Positions 1 through 8,125 of a DNA stretch of 15,966 nt are shown in pieces (within the stretch, counting starts at the first letter, position 1; every line of letters starts with the position of its first letter). Under the pieces are notes generated by a model. It did no database searches, was not told where the DNA came from, and saw only the letters and a program-made list of their open reading frames with translations. A program made the position numbers and the translations under genes. This DNA comes from Candidatus Sigynarchaeota archaeon (GTDB lineage: Archaea > Asgardarchaeota > Lokiarchaeia > Sigynarchaeales > Sigynarchaeaceae). Location: the NCBI GenBank assembly GCA_030587525.1, contig JAUQYW010000608.1:1-15966 (forward strand), read 5' to 3'.

Positions 1-276
1 CGGTCATTCAAGCGGCGCATGAGGACCATCGATGGCGGACAACGCGTCGCGGATTACCGGGTGTTTGATAAAAACTTCGCGTTATTTCCCGCGCATGTTG
101 ACAAGATTTGGCAGAAACGATGCGAGTGGAAGGTTAACTTGCTCGAGGAACCGTACGATGGCATTGCATGCGGTGCGATCTCGTACTATTACCGGGAGAT
201 AAATCGATTAAACCGGTGGTATGGTAATTATTGTGCATTCTGGGAGCAATATCTCGCAGTGCGTGATTTCTGGTAA
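1..276 (+). CDS. C-terminal fragment of unidentified protein
   Basis: The reading frame is open from the first base of the window to a TAA at 274-276, so this is probably the last 91 codons of a gene that begins to the left. An ATG at 19 would give an 85-residue protein, but nothing marks it as the true start. The C-terminal third is rich in aromatic residues (YYYREINRLNRWYGNYCAFW), which suggests a compact folded domain rather than a tail. Codon choice resembles the neighbouring genes, with many ATC, GAG, AAC and CTC codons. I do not recognise the family. It runs toward the next gene, so the two are convergent. It could be a chance open frame, but the length, codon use and lack of any stop make a real partial gene more likely. 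Confidence 0.5.
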   Translation, partial: RSFKRRMRTIDGGQRVADYRVFDKNFALFPAHVDKIWQKRCEWKVNLLEEPYDGIACGAISYYYREINRLNRWYGNYCAFWEQYLAVRDFW

Positions 277-675
277 CGGGGCTTTTCTTTAATGATCACT
301 GAAAATGATAAAATGCCCTTCCCACCAGGAATGACCAGCCATGGCGCCGCGAGATGGGCTCCCCGTGCTTGTTCTGGGTGTTTCGACTTGAAATTCTTAT
401 CGAACGTCGATTGGCCCGATTCATGCCGCTTTCGGTCCTCCAAAGTGCGAACAATCACCAATTAGTCGGATGGTGCTAATAAACCAGCGCATACAATCGT
501 GTAAACTCTATTGAAAAGGCGGACTATGGGGATTGTTTCATTACGCTTCTTGCGTCATTAAACGGTAACCGTACTGAACATCGACATGGAACGCGAGAAA
601 TAGTTGGTCGACTCGTTAAAGTGCGACGCAGCCGGGGAGCCCGCTAGAGGATCTGGCAACCTGGACGTCGACCGT
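277..675. other. Convergent intergenic spacer with no recognised gene
   Basis: About 400 bp separate the stop of the left-edge gene from the stop of the hydrolase. I see no tRNA, CRISPR repeat, insertion sequence end or strong terminator hairpin here. The minus-strand open frames at 228-461 and 558-779 have no family-like motifs, and the second overlaps the hydrolase 3' end in another frame. The spacer presumably holds the 3' ends of both convergent transcripts, but no long T-run marks them. Confidence 0.5.
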
Positions 676-1662
676 CTACCCGCTGGCACCCGGTTCACCC
701 CGTGATGCACCCGTCGGGGAAGCATTTCCTCGTGCTTTCTTAGTTTTCTGCCATCGAACGAGAAAAAAAGAGGAATCAACGATACCTACTAGTAAAAGAA
801 TCCCGGCGGCGATCCACGGGGCATAGATCCACAGCCATGGCACGGGCAGCACGTCTGACAGCTGCCACGTCGCCGCCCACCAGGTCATCGTTTTTTCGAC
901 ATAGAGCGGCCAGTCCAGCGCCGTGGCACCATGGATGCCTCCTTCCACCCAGAAGAGATCGATCTTGCCGGGGTTGTTGTCAACGAAGTATTGCGTGTAA
1001 TTTGGCAGGCAGCGACTGCACGTGTCGTTCGTTCCCTGGATGATGAATCCTTTGAAAACGGATGATGACGACGTATACTGGTACAAGGGCGTGTCGCCCC
1101 AAAGGTATGCCGTCGCGGGGTACCATGCGACGAACTTCGGGGCAAGATCTTGCAGCGCGAGGTAGATCGCGGTGCCGGCTCCCATCGATTGCCCAGTAGC
1201 ACCAATACGATCCGGGTCTACGAACGTCTGGTTGCGCAGCCACCGGTAAGCGCCGGCCGCATCCCCGAAGGACTCGTTGTATCGAGCCCCGTCAGACATG
1301 GGAAAGCTTCCTTCAGATAACCCGTGGCCGTGGAACGATATACCGAGGCAAACGCAGCCTTTCATGGCGAGTTTTTTACCGATTTCATCAAGGTCTTGCA
1401 AGGTGCGGGTCACGCCGTGGAAAAGCAGGACTGAGGGGTATTTATTCGATTGCGCAAAAAACGGCGGCAGGTAAAGCCGGCCGTTTAACGAAAGCGACGC
1501 ATTTTCGACCGTCCAGTCGAATGGATCTGACGGGTGGATCCAGACCTCTTGCGTTTTTAGTCCCGCGAGCGAGATGCCGAGCACTGTGCCAGCAACAGAT
1601 ACCATTGCGATGGTAAATACCAGGCACAGCGTCGTCGCTGCCGTGGCAGTGCATTTTTTCAT
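676..1662 (-). CDS. Exported, membrane-anchored alpha/beta hydrolase
   Basis: This 328-residue protein is a serine hydrolase of the alpha/beta-hydrolase fold (dienelactone hydrolase / prolyl oligopeptidase-like). Residues about 10-33 form a hydrophobic signal sequence or anchor. The oxyanion-hole region is LLFHG at 79-83. The nucleophile elbow is GQSMG with Ser159. The likely acid is Asp213 (TND) and the likely base is His244 (GGIHG). A second hydrophobic segment at about 276-303 is followed by a basic tail (RWQKTKK), which fits an extracellular enzyme held by a C-terminal transmembrane helix. The start at 1662 is supported by GAGG at 1671-1674, eight bases upstream. A probable terminator of the DUF6512 gene lies about 70 bp upstream, so it may have its own promoter. 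The substrate cannot be told; ester or peptide bonds are both possible. Fold assignment is strong, specificity is unknown. Confidence 0.88.
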   Translation of the reverse strand: MKKCTATAATTLCLVFTIAMVSVAGTVLGISLAGLKTQEVWIHPSDPFDWTVENASLSLNGRLYLPPFFAQSNKYPSVLLFHGVTRTLQDLDEIGKKLAMKGCVCLGISFHGHGLSEGSFPMSDGARYNESFGDAAGAYRWLRNQTFVDPDRIGATGQSMGAGTAIYLALQDLAPKFVAWYPATAYLWGDTPLYQYTSSSSVFKGFIIQGTNDTCSRCLPNYTQYFVDNNPGKIDLFWVEGGIHGATALDWPLYVEKTMTWWAATWQLSDVLPVPWLWIYAPWIAAGILLLVGIVDSSFFLVRWQKTKKARGNASPTGASRGEPGASG

Positions 1663-1728
1663 GATCCGTACCTCGCGTCAAACGAATGGCACACGGACTA
1701 TTAAGCTAAGTTGAAATCCTTTTGGGAG

Positions 1729-1734
1729 AAAAAA
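1729..1734 (-). terminator. T-run terminator of the DUF6512 gene
   Basis: Read on the minus strand this is a run of six T, seven bases past the TAA of the DUF6512 gene, in a locally pyrimidine-rich stretch. Archaeal RNA polymerase terminates at such U-tracts without needing a hairpin. It separates this gene from the hydrolase downstream. Assignment rests only on sequence and position. Confidence 0.45.
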
Positions 1735-1740
1735 GCAAAG

Positions 1741-2283
1741 TTACGGAATGATGCCGTACAAGCCCGATTCAGGATCCAAGAAGAGAATGTTCTGCGGGGG
1801 CAAGTAGGTGAACAGCGAGAAACAAGCCGCTGCGAAGATCAAGGCAATGATACCCGCGAGCCGCGTCCACGATGGCCACGCCTTGAGCGACAATATCAAA
1901 GCACTGATGACCTGCCCCACGAATATACTTGCCGCGAAGATGCCGATATCATATGCAAGGCTATCGATACCACCCAACGCGAGATAGGAATAGAACATCG
2001 CTATGATCAGCAAGGGCGTGCTATAGATGCCGATCGCTTTGCCGATCACGTAATTTTCCGCTTTCACGCCCTTCACCTTGAAGATCTTCCATTCAATGCA
2101 TGCCCAGATGAACATCGGCCAGAATGCAATCTTGAGATGCTCCCACGTGCTCTCATTGACTGCAGCGATGACGGCTATCGGGACCCAATTCCTCGTCCAT
2201 TCGAACGTGAAATGAAGAAGGGTACCAGCCACGAATGCAATTATAAAGCCCCACATCTCCCATTTCAGTATCGTCTTGTCCAT
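1741..2283 (-). CDS. DUF6512-type integral membrane protein
   Basis: A 180-residue, very hydrophobic protein with about five transmembrane segments (roughly residues 11-28, 50-68, 80-101, 112-133 and 141-160). The diagnostic part is the early block HFTFEWT (24-30) followed by AVNESTWEHLKIAFWP (41-56). From memory, the pattern HF.YEW...VNES.WEHLK..F.P is the signature of the DUF6512 family found in Firmicutes and archaea. Its role is not known; the conserved Glu, Trp and His residues at the membrane surface could bind a metal or small molecule, but that is a guess. The ATG at 2283 is preceded by GGTGGG about six bases upstream, which supports this start. The gene lies 141 bp after the P1 gene and probably has its own promoter. 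Family call is from memory of the motif, not a search. Confidence 0.72.
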   Translation of the reverse strand: MDKTILKWEMWGFIIAFVAGTLLHFTFEWTRNWVPIAVIAAVNESTWEHLKIAFWPMFIWACIEWKIFKVKGVKAENYVIGKAIGIYSTPLLIIAMFYSYLALGGIDSLAYDIGIFAASIFVGQVISALILSLKAWPSWTRLAGIIALIFAAACFSLFTYLPPQNILFLDPESGLYGIIP

Positions 2284-2405
2284 ATAATCCCACCAGAACT
2301 GTTGTTACAGAAGCCACAATTGAACGCTCTGAAAGGAACTCGTGGGAAAATGCCAATGAAACTACCTACTTTGTCTGATAAGTTGTGGCAAGGTATCGGT
2401 TATGG

Positions 2406-2412
2406 AAAAAAA
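2406..2412 (-). terminator. T-run terminator of the P1 gene
   Basis: Seven consecutive T on the minus strand begin 12 bases after the TAA of the P1 gene. This fits a hairpin-independent archaeal terminator and suggests that P1 and the DUF6512 gene are transcribed separately. Confidence 0.45.
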
Positions 2413-2424
2413 GGATGGTACCAT

Positions 2425-3000
2425 TTAAGAGTCGTCGCCCGATCCATCACCGGACGGTTTTTCTGCATCATCTTGCTCCCAGTCGACCTTCATTGTTTTC
2501 TTCTTCACGGGCTTGCGTTTTTGATGAAGGCCTTCATTTTCATCGCCATTTTCGCTCGATGGTTCGTCATCGCGAGTCGTTGTATCATCAAGGATGTTGT
2601 CGTCCCCCGTGCCACCATCGGCACCGAGACCGCCCAACGCGCCGAATAATCCGCCGCCCTTGGTCATCATATCCATGAGCTGCTGCAGCATGTTCATGAA
2701 AAACTCGGGATTGAGAATCTGGGAGATCATTTCGTAGAATCCATCGGGATCGGATGTCTTGAACTTGAGACCGCCTTCAACGGGTTCCACTTCGACGCCC
2801 TCTGCTCCGGGCATCATGTTCTTGAGCATTTCGGGATTCAAGAAATTTGAAGCCCCGTCGGCATTGGCCATTTCTGGATCCTCGAATTTAACAATGACCC
2901 CATCTTTTTCCTTGGTGATCTTGATCTTGTCTTTCAATTCATTCAGTTTATCTCGGAGATCATCGAGATTGAAATCGTTTCCAAACATAAGGTTTCCCAT
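2425..3000 (-). CDS. Small acidic protein P1, paralogue of 8126-8701
   Basis: A 191-residue protein of unknown family. Residues 10-40 hold a charged helix followed by a short strand-like block (IKITKEKDGVIVKFE). Then come a PEMLKNMM segment (57-63), a block GVEVEPVEGGLKFKTSDP (68-85), and a helix around LNPEFFMNMLQQLMDMM (97-112). A glycine-rich linker (115-132) follows, and finally a long disordered, highly charged tail with a basic patch (KRKPVKKKTMK, 161-171) and an acidic end. The same order of blocks, without the tail, occurs in the protein at 8126-8701, so the two are homologous. No signal peptide or transmembrane segment is seen; it is probably cytosolic. The methionine-rich amphipathic helices suggest oligomerisation or binding of a partner. 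It lies 168 bp downstream of the SIR2/TPR gene. An alternative start is Met5. Function is not recognised. Confidence 0.8.
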   Translation of the reverse strand: MGNLMFGNDFNLDDLRDKLNELKDKIKITKEKDGVIVKFEDPEMANADGASNFLNPEMLKNMMPGAEGVEVEPVEGGLKFKTSDPDGFYEMISQILNPEFFMNMLQQLMDMMTKGGGLFGALGGLGADGGTGDDNILDDTTTRDDEPSSENGDENEGLHQKRKPVKKKTMKVDWEQDDAEKPSGDGSGDDS

Positions 3001-3092
3001 TCGTGATATGTTCGCATTCGGCCGTGTCGAACTTGGAGAGAAACGGCGACGCTTAAAGCCTCATCGTGATGGCCCCTTAAAAACCTACATGT

Positions 3093-3099
3093 AAAAAAA
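3093..3099 (-). terminator. T-run terminator after the SIR2/TPR gene
   Basis: Seven T in a row on the minus strand lie about 70 bases after the stop codon of the SIR2/TPR gene. A shorter T5 run follows at about 3079-3083. Together they fit an archaeal U-tract terminator within the 168-bp gap before P1. Some read-through into P1 remains possible. Confidence 0.4.
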
Positions 3100-3168
3100 G
3101 ATGGGCAACGGACAAGATGCTTGAAAAATCGCCGTTTACACACCGAAAGATTTACGGGGCAATTCTTG

Positions 3169-6100
3169 CTAGATCGAACCCATCTCCTCCTTAAATGCAG
3201 CAAGGTTTTTCTCTATCATCTTCGCCTCTTTTGATGATCCTTGCCCCGCTTCTTTGATGAGCTTGATCGCTTCGTCGAGCTTTTGAATCGCAGCACCAAG
3301 ATTTCCTTGCTTTTTCAAGATAAAGGCTATGTTGTTTAAGCATAGTGCGATCTTGTCCTTTCGACCAAGTTTTTCATGGATTTTGATAGCTTCATCGTTG
3401 CACTGCATCGCCCTTGCGAGGTTGTCTTGTGATTCGAACATCAGTGCCATGCTATTGAGAACACGCGCGACACGCGGTAAATTCCCTATTCGCTTGAAAG
3501 CATCCAAAGATTTTTCGTAGTTGACAAGTGCATCGTCGATACGTCCGGCGTCCCTCGCTAAGATGGCCATATTAAAGGTCGTCGCTGCTATTTGAGGGAT
3601 GTCGTTGACGCTCTCGTTAATTTCCAGCGATTCCTTATAAATCTTTGCGGCTTCATCATCTTTTTTGAGCTTGTGAAGGAATTTACCGATGTTGTTCAAG
3701 CACGCCGCTTGTCTCGATTTGTTTCCTATTTTCTTGAAAATTACTAGCGCTGCTTGACATTCCTTGAGTCCTTCCTCATATTTTCCTTGCCGGTCATAAA
3801 TCTCGCTTATATTAACGCACCGGTCCGCTATGGCTAGCGTGTCACCGAGCAATTCCCCAATCTTACTTGCTAGCTCGAAATGCTTCAATGCTTCATCGAG
3901 ATCATTGAGATCCACCAATATCATCGCGATGTTGTTGAGAACGGCCCCTTTGATAACGAGGGAACCCGTCTCGTCTGCAATTTTGAGAACTTCCTTGTAA
4001 ACCTTCAAGGCATCTGCCAGGGCGCCGGAACTCTTGTGGATGAGCGCAATGTTATTCAACGTCACTGCGATAGATTTCGGCCGCCCGAGCTTCCTGAAAA
4101 TCTCGAGTGCCTTCTGGTTGAGTTCAATTGCCTTGGTTGATTCGCCCTTGTCCATGGCGATATTTGCCATCGTCAAGCTGATCGATGCGATCTCCGATTC
4201 ATTCCCTGATTTTTCGCTAATTGCAATACAATCCTCTAGAAGCTGCACGGCAGTCTTCACGTCACCAAGTCGTTGGAGTATCACCGCACGCTCGTGGAGT
4301 GCCTTTGCTTTCCAGCTTGTTGAATTTTCCCTCTCTGCCACTTTTTGTAGCAGCTCGGCGCATTCCAGCGCGTCGTGGTATTTATCGAAAGTCAGGTATA
4401 TCCGGAAGGGGATCCATACTTTCGTGATATCGGATGGTGGTTTTATCGTGGACTTTAAATACTCCACGGGCGATGCCGTGAATGGCTCCTTACTGATGGG
4501 TGGCGATATGGAAGCCAGGGTTTTTAACAGACGCCCCGTGTTAGCATTCACCCGGAACACTTTCGCATTGTTGTTCATTCCCTTGATATCATGCAATATC
4601 TGGTCCACCTTGTCCGTCTCCGCTGTAGTGACAGGCATGCTTTCAGTGATCTCGCGAATTTCCGTGATGCCTTGATCCTTTCCCACGTGGTTGAGCCAGA
4701 TGAATTCCTTGACACCGGGCAAGACCTTCAACGTGGGCACGATGTCAAAGTCGTCACTGCCCGAGTAACCCATGACAACGATCGTTCGGCCCCGGGAAAT
4801 GTTATCGAATAAGTTTTTCTTGAATGGCTCGATCTGGAACACGTTCAAGCCTTCTTTGTTAGAACCGAATGCCTGGATGGTCGCCACGAGGGAATCTCGC
4901 GAGTTCGAGCCCGTGATCAAGTTCCCCATGGAGCCGTGCACCTTGTAGAGCGTGGCTTTCCCGGCCTTGGCCAGCTCGATAGGATTGCTAAATTTTTCGA
5001 AATCTGCTCGAGTAATGACCACGGCGATGTCCTCTTTTTTGATCCCGGATTGGAGCATAGCGTGCTCGATCAAGAAGTCAAAATTCGTCGTCATGACGAA
5101 ATGGCCTTTCTTGATCATCTCGGCAAGGAAAAAATGCTGGAGATTTGGTTTATCACAGAGACCGTAATAATCGATCACCTTCATATCCGGATCGATATTA
5201 TTGTTGAGAATCTCCACAAGTCCCTCGAAGCGAATGTCCTTCATAGCCTTTATCCTCTTCGCCTCGGAATCAATGCAAGCAAAATCGATCATAGCATCCA
5301 TCATAGCTCGTCCCGCGGGCAAGCATGATGGAGGTTCGATGGAACATCCAGCGCCAACCAGAAACGTGAGCTGGGATCCAGCAGTTATAAGATTGTGGAT
5401 GGTATCTTTCGGCATTTCAATCTGAACGATCTCGCCCCGCAACATCTCGAATTGGACGCTAGAAGCTAGCACGGCTGAAATGGCTCCATCATTCTTGTAC
5501 CGGTTCCATAAAGCCCGGGCATCAGAACGAATGTTTGCATATCTCCCGATCTCCGTCAATGCTGCCAAGAGTCCTTCGCGTGTTAATATCGCGATGTCCA
5601 ACCCCGGTACCTTGGCCTTGAGGAGAAATGCATCGATCATTACCTGATTTCTAAAAATGATCTCTTCAGGATATGGGGCGAATATGACCGATTGCTCGCC
5701 GATAATTTCCTTGATGAGCTGGGAAACGCGGCTGCCAAGGGTGACATCAGCATTGGAATCTGCTAATTGCTTGGCCAGGAGATCAATGTATACCTTCTTA
5801 CACCGTACAAGCTGGATGCATCGCGGAATACTCGTGATGCTCGGATCCCCGAGAATCTCCATTGCCGTATCAAGCAATGGCATCGCATCGCTCAATCGTG
5901 CATCGATGATGCCATTGTGCTTGATGATCAAGTTTGCCAACTCACGGCACCCGATGGCGCGTTGCACGCGGTATTCGATCGAGGCCTGAGATACTTGCTT
6001 GAAGTATTCGATGGCTTTCTCCAACAACGTTTTTGCCTTCAAGATGTCCGCGATAGGATCGGCAGCTCGAGGATAATCTCTCAAGAGCATGCCGAGGTTC

Positions 6101-8001
6101 GTCTCTGCAATACATCGTTGCGCGAGATTTTGCGCCGATACCCCCGCAGCATCGAACGCGTCGAATGAAAAATCATACAGGTTCCGGGAAGTGTTCAAGT
6201 CGTCATCCACCATGCCTGTGGCGCCAGCCAAATCACGTAACATCGTGGCATAGTAGGCGAGGGTGAAAGCGAGCTTGTCATTCATAGCCGGATTTTTTTG
6301 AACGAGCAACCGGAGATCTTTTGCATTCTCCTCGAAAAGCAAGCGAGCCTTTACGTAACCCTTCACAGGATCTTTTGAATCTAACGGGAATCTCGTCCAA
6401 TACACAGCGAGGTTCGTCGTCGCGATAGGCACGAAAGCCTTGAAAAAATCATACTTCTGGGCGAGTTTTTTGAAAACAACAAGGGATTCATCATACATTG
6501 CTCCGGATAACTTGATGTCCCCAAGATAATCTTCGGGATTTTCTTTCAAGGCGATAGCAAAGTTGGTAAGCACGGCACCGAGATTGAATAATTCATCCAA
6601 GTTACCTTCCGCGCTACTCTTTCTCCTGTATTCGAGGACATCTTGATAGATAGTTTTTACGACGTGCCGATCTGCTTCCGGATCCTCGGGGTTACTCGAT
6701 AATAGCAATGCGAAGTCCATCCTCGCACCTTGTAACTCGTGCAGCTTAGAGGGATTCGAGCGCGCGACGGTCTCGAGGATAGATATGCCTTCTTGCATAA
6801 GCCTTCGTGCGCTATGCATATCCGAAACCAATTCTCCAGGAAACTCCTTGAGTAGGTTTCCGTGTCGCATCAGCGTCATCCCGAGTTGAAAATTGAAGTC
6901 GGGTTTCTTTTCTCTCAACATTCGGTAAATTTCTGCTGCCCGCGTGTAAAGCTGAGCAGCTCGTGTACGATCAGTTTTCGCAGACGCGATGTCACGATGA
7001 TAAGAATAGAGGTTATTCGCCAGGTCGATGATAGATGCCGCGAGGTTACCATCGAACTTGCGGTCATTGATCTTGTCATAAACGGCCATTGATTCCTCGA
7101 ACAAGGCCCTAGCTTCCTCGCGATATTCCGCTATCCACTGAGCTTGCGTGGAAAATAGCTGGCCCGCGTAATCGGCCTGGATCGCTATCTCCTCTAAGTT
7201 TTCTACCTTATCGGGAGGAAGCATCCGGTAGTAAACGAGAGCCTTCTTGATGTACTGCGCTGCCGAGAGTATATCTGGCTTTGATGAGGGATATTTCACA
7301 TACCAGTTCCCGATCTTTTTTGCGATTTCGGCTGCATTCTTCGCGTGCGTTCCCTTTTCCTTGCATAACTCTTCATATATTGCCAACGCTTCCTTGCAGA
7401 ACTCGATGATTGCCTTGATATCCTCGTCATCAACAGCGATGGCACTCGCATTCAGTGCAACGCGCTCGGCAGCTTCCGCAGCATCTTCCCGGAACGTAGG
7501 ATAGTCGAGCGCCGCAGCTTTGTAGGAAGAATAAGCAATCTTGTAATACCGAATCGACTCCCGGCTCGATTTCACCTTGTCCACCGGGTCGATTGGGTTG
7601 CGGGCGTTGAAGGCACCCACGTTAAAGGCGCATGTTGCCAGGTTGTCATTATAATACTTGCTTTGCTGCTGGAGCAGTTCATACACAGACATAGTCGCAG
7701 CGAGCAGCCGGCGCAGGTGGGGAACGAATTTTTTGCCGTTTGCCTTTTTTTCCAGCTTGAACGTGCTGCTCTCCATTTCCTTCCCAAGATCAAGAACCAG
7801 TTCACGATCCTCCTTGGCCAGCACGAGATTTTTGCTTACTTTCACCAGTTCTGCTATGCATTTCAAGAAATCGTCGAATTTTCCGCCAGAAAATAAGTCC
7901 TCGGGAACTAAGTCTGCCCCTAACGAGAGATCATTCAGGTTTTTCCAGGCAGCACGGCTCGTGTCCAATAAAGACTTGAATAAGGAAATAGCATCGCTCA
8001 T
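3169..8001 (-). CDS. Giant TPR-SIR2-TPR protein, putative NAD+-cleaving effector
   Basis: A 1610-residue cytosolic protein in three parts. Residues 1 to about 860 are all-helical and contain degenerate TPR-like repeats (alternating A/Y-rich helices such as AAQLYTRAAEIYRML). Residues about 868-1135 form a SIR2-like Rossmann domain with all its hallmarks: FLVGAGCS (880-887), TTNFD (971-975), KVHGS with His1022, and VVMGYSGSDDF (Gly1078 to Asp1084). The Asn973 and His1022 positions correspond to residues needed for NAD+ hydrolysis in ThsA-type SIR2 effectors. Residues about 1234-1594 are nine regular 40-residue TPRs of kinesin-light-chain style. SIR2 domains of this class deplete NAD+ in several anti-phage systems, and TPRs commonly sense or scaffold. 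NADase activity and a defence role are inference; NAD-dependent deacylation is less likely because I see no zinc-binding cysteine pairs. It is flanked by paralogous genes P2 and P1. A weak TATA-like element (8072-8077) lies about 70 bp upstream of the start. Confidence 0.92.
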   Translation of the reverse strand: MSDAISLFKSLLDTSRAAWKNLNDLSLGADLVPEDLFSGGKFDDFLKCIAELVKVSKNLVLAKEDRELVLDLGKEMESSTFKLEKKANGKKFVPHLRRLLAATMSVYELLQQQSKYYNDNLATCAFNVGAFNARNPIDPVDKVKSSRESIRYYKIAYSSYKAAALDYPTFREDAAEAAERVALNASAIAVDDEDIKAIIEFCKEALAIYEELCKEKGTHAKNAAEIAKKIGNWYVKYPSSKPDILSAAQYIKKALVYYRMLPPDKVENLEEIAIQADYAGQLFSTQAQWIAEYREEARALFEESMAVYDKINDRKFDGNLAASIIDLANNLYSYHRDIASAKTDRTRAAQLYTRAAEIYRMLREKKPDFNFQLGMTLMRHGNLLKEFPGELVSDMHSARRLMQEGISILETVARSNPSKLHELQGARMDFALLLSSNPEDPEADRHVVKTIYQDVLEYRRKSSAEGNLDELFNLGAVLTNFAIALKENPEDYLGDIKLSGAMYDESLVVFKKLAQKYDFFKAFVPIATTNLAVYWTRFPLDSKDPVKGYVKARLLFEENAKDLRLLVQKNPAMNDKLAFTLAYYATMLRDLAGATGMVDDDLNTSRNLYDFSFDAFDAAGVSAQNLAQRCIAETNLGMLLRDYPRAADPIADILKAKTLLEKAIEYFKQVSQASIEYRVQRAIGCRELANLIIKHNGIIDARLSDAMPLLDTAMEILGDPSITSIPRCIQLVRCKKVYIDLLAKQLADSNADVTLGSRVSQLIKEIIGEQSVIFAPYPEEIIFRNQVMIDAFLLKAKVPGLDIAILTREGLLAALTEIGRYANIRSDARALWNRYKNDGAISAVLASSVQFEMLRGEIVQIEMPKDTIHNLITAGSQLTFLVGAGCSIEPPSCLPAGRAMMDAMIDFACIDSEAKRIKAMKDIRFEGLVEILNNNIDPDMKVIDYYGLCDKPNLQHFFLAEMIKKGHFVMTTNFDFLIEHAMLQSGIKKEDIAVVITRADFEKFSNPIELAKAGKATLYKVHGSMGNLITGSNSRDSLVATIQAFGSNKEGLNVFQIEPFKKNLFDNISRGRTIVVMGYSGSDDFDIVPTLKVLPGVKEFIWLNHVGKDQGITEIREITESMPVTTAETDKVDQILHDIKGMNNNAKVFRVNANTGRLLKTLASISPPISKEPFTASPVEYLKSTIKPPSDITKVWIPFRIYLTFDKYHDALECAELLQKVAERENSTSWKAKALHERAVILQRLGDVKTAVQLLEDCIAISEKSGNESEIASISLTMANIAMDKGESTKAIELNQKALEIFRKLGRPKSIAVTLNNIALIHKSSGALADALKVYKEVLKIADETGSLVIKGAVLNNIAMILVDLNDLDEALKHFELASKIGELLGDTLAIADRCVNISEIYDRQGKYEEGLKECQAALVIFKKIGNKSRQAACLNNIGKFLHKLKKDDEAAKIYKESLEINESVNDIPQIAATTFNMAILARDAGRIDDALVNYEKSLDAFKRIGNLPRVARVLNSMALMFESQDNLARAMQCNDEAIKIHEKLGRKDKIALCLNNIAFILKKQGNLGAAIQKLDEAIKLIKEAGQGSSKEAKMIEKNLAAFKEEMGSI
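3220..4302 (-). repeat. Nine tandem 40-residue TPR units (120-bp period)
   Basis: The C-terminal TPR array of the SIR2 protein repeats with a 40-residue (120-bp) period, roughly residues 1234-1594. The common pattern is xLNNIAxIxxxxGxxxxALxxYxxxLxIxxxxGN. Examples are TLNNIALIHKSSGALADALK, VLNNIAMILVDLNDLDEALK, CLNNIGKFLHKLKKDDEAAK and CLNNIAFILKKQGNLGAAIQ. The units are diverged in DNA but keep an almost fixed length, unlike the irregular N-terminal helices, so this array is probably a younger expansion. The Asn pair on the inner helix (LNN) resembles the peptide-binding groove of kinesin light chain TPRs. Confidence 0.8.
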
Positions 8002-8125
8002 AACTTCATCATGTAGTGATAATTAATGACCGGGCAATGAAAGATAGTATGTCAGATGCAACTCTCACAAGTTATATGGGAACCCGAATTGAATTTTGGA
8101 TAAGATGGAAAATATGGTGATGGTT

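Noticed and set aside
228..461. 77-residue minus-strand open frame
   Set aside because: No motif, no ribosome binding site, and it overlaps the end of the left-edge gene.
277..675. Possible tRNA or small RNA in the left spacer
   Set aside because: A GGTTCA-like string near 690 is inside the hydrolase gene and no cloverleaf arms can be paired around it or in the spacer.
558..779. Minus-strand open frame overlapping the hydrolase 3' end, considered as a frameshifted extension
   Set aside because: The hydrolase already has a complete catalytic domain, membrane helix and basic tail, and the other frame has no recognisable domain.
1711..2649. 312-residue plus-strand open frame
   Set aside because: It lies antisense to the DUF6512 gene and P1, which have clear membrane segments and paralogy. 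Its composition (many Arg, Cys, His) is typical of an antisense shadow and no motif is seen.
3220..4302. 120-bp periodicity considered as a CRISPR or satellite array
   Set aside because: The units are diverged at DNA level and the periodicity is explained by 40-residue TPRs in a continuous reading frame.
4034..4675. 213-residue plus-strand open frame inside the SIR2/TPR gene
   Set aside because: It is antisense to strong TPR and SIR2 coding sequence and has no independent evidence; its Ser/Ile-rich composition is an antisense effect.
3169..8001. Possible STAND/NACHT ATPase in the SIR2/TPR protein
   Set aside because: No Walker A (GxxxxGKS/T) or Walker B motif is visible anywhere in the protein.
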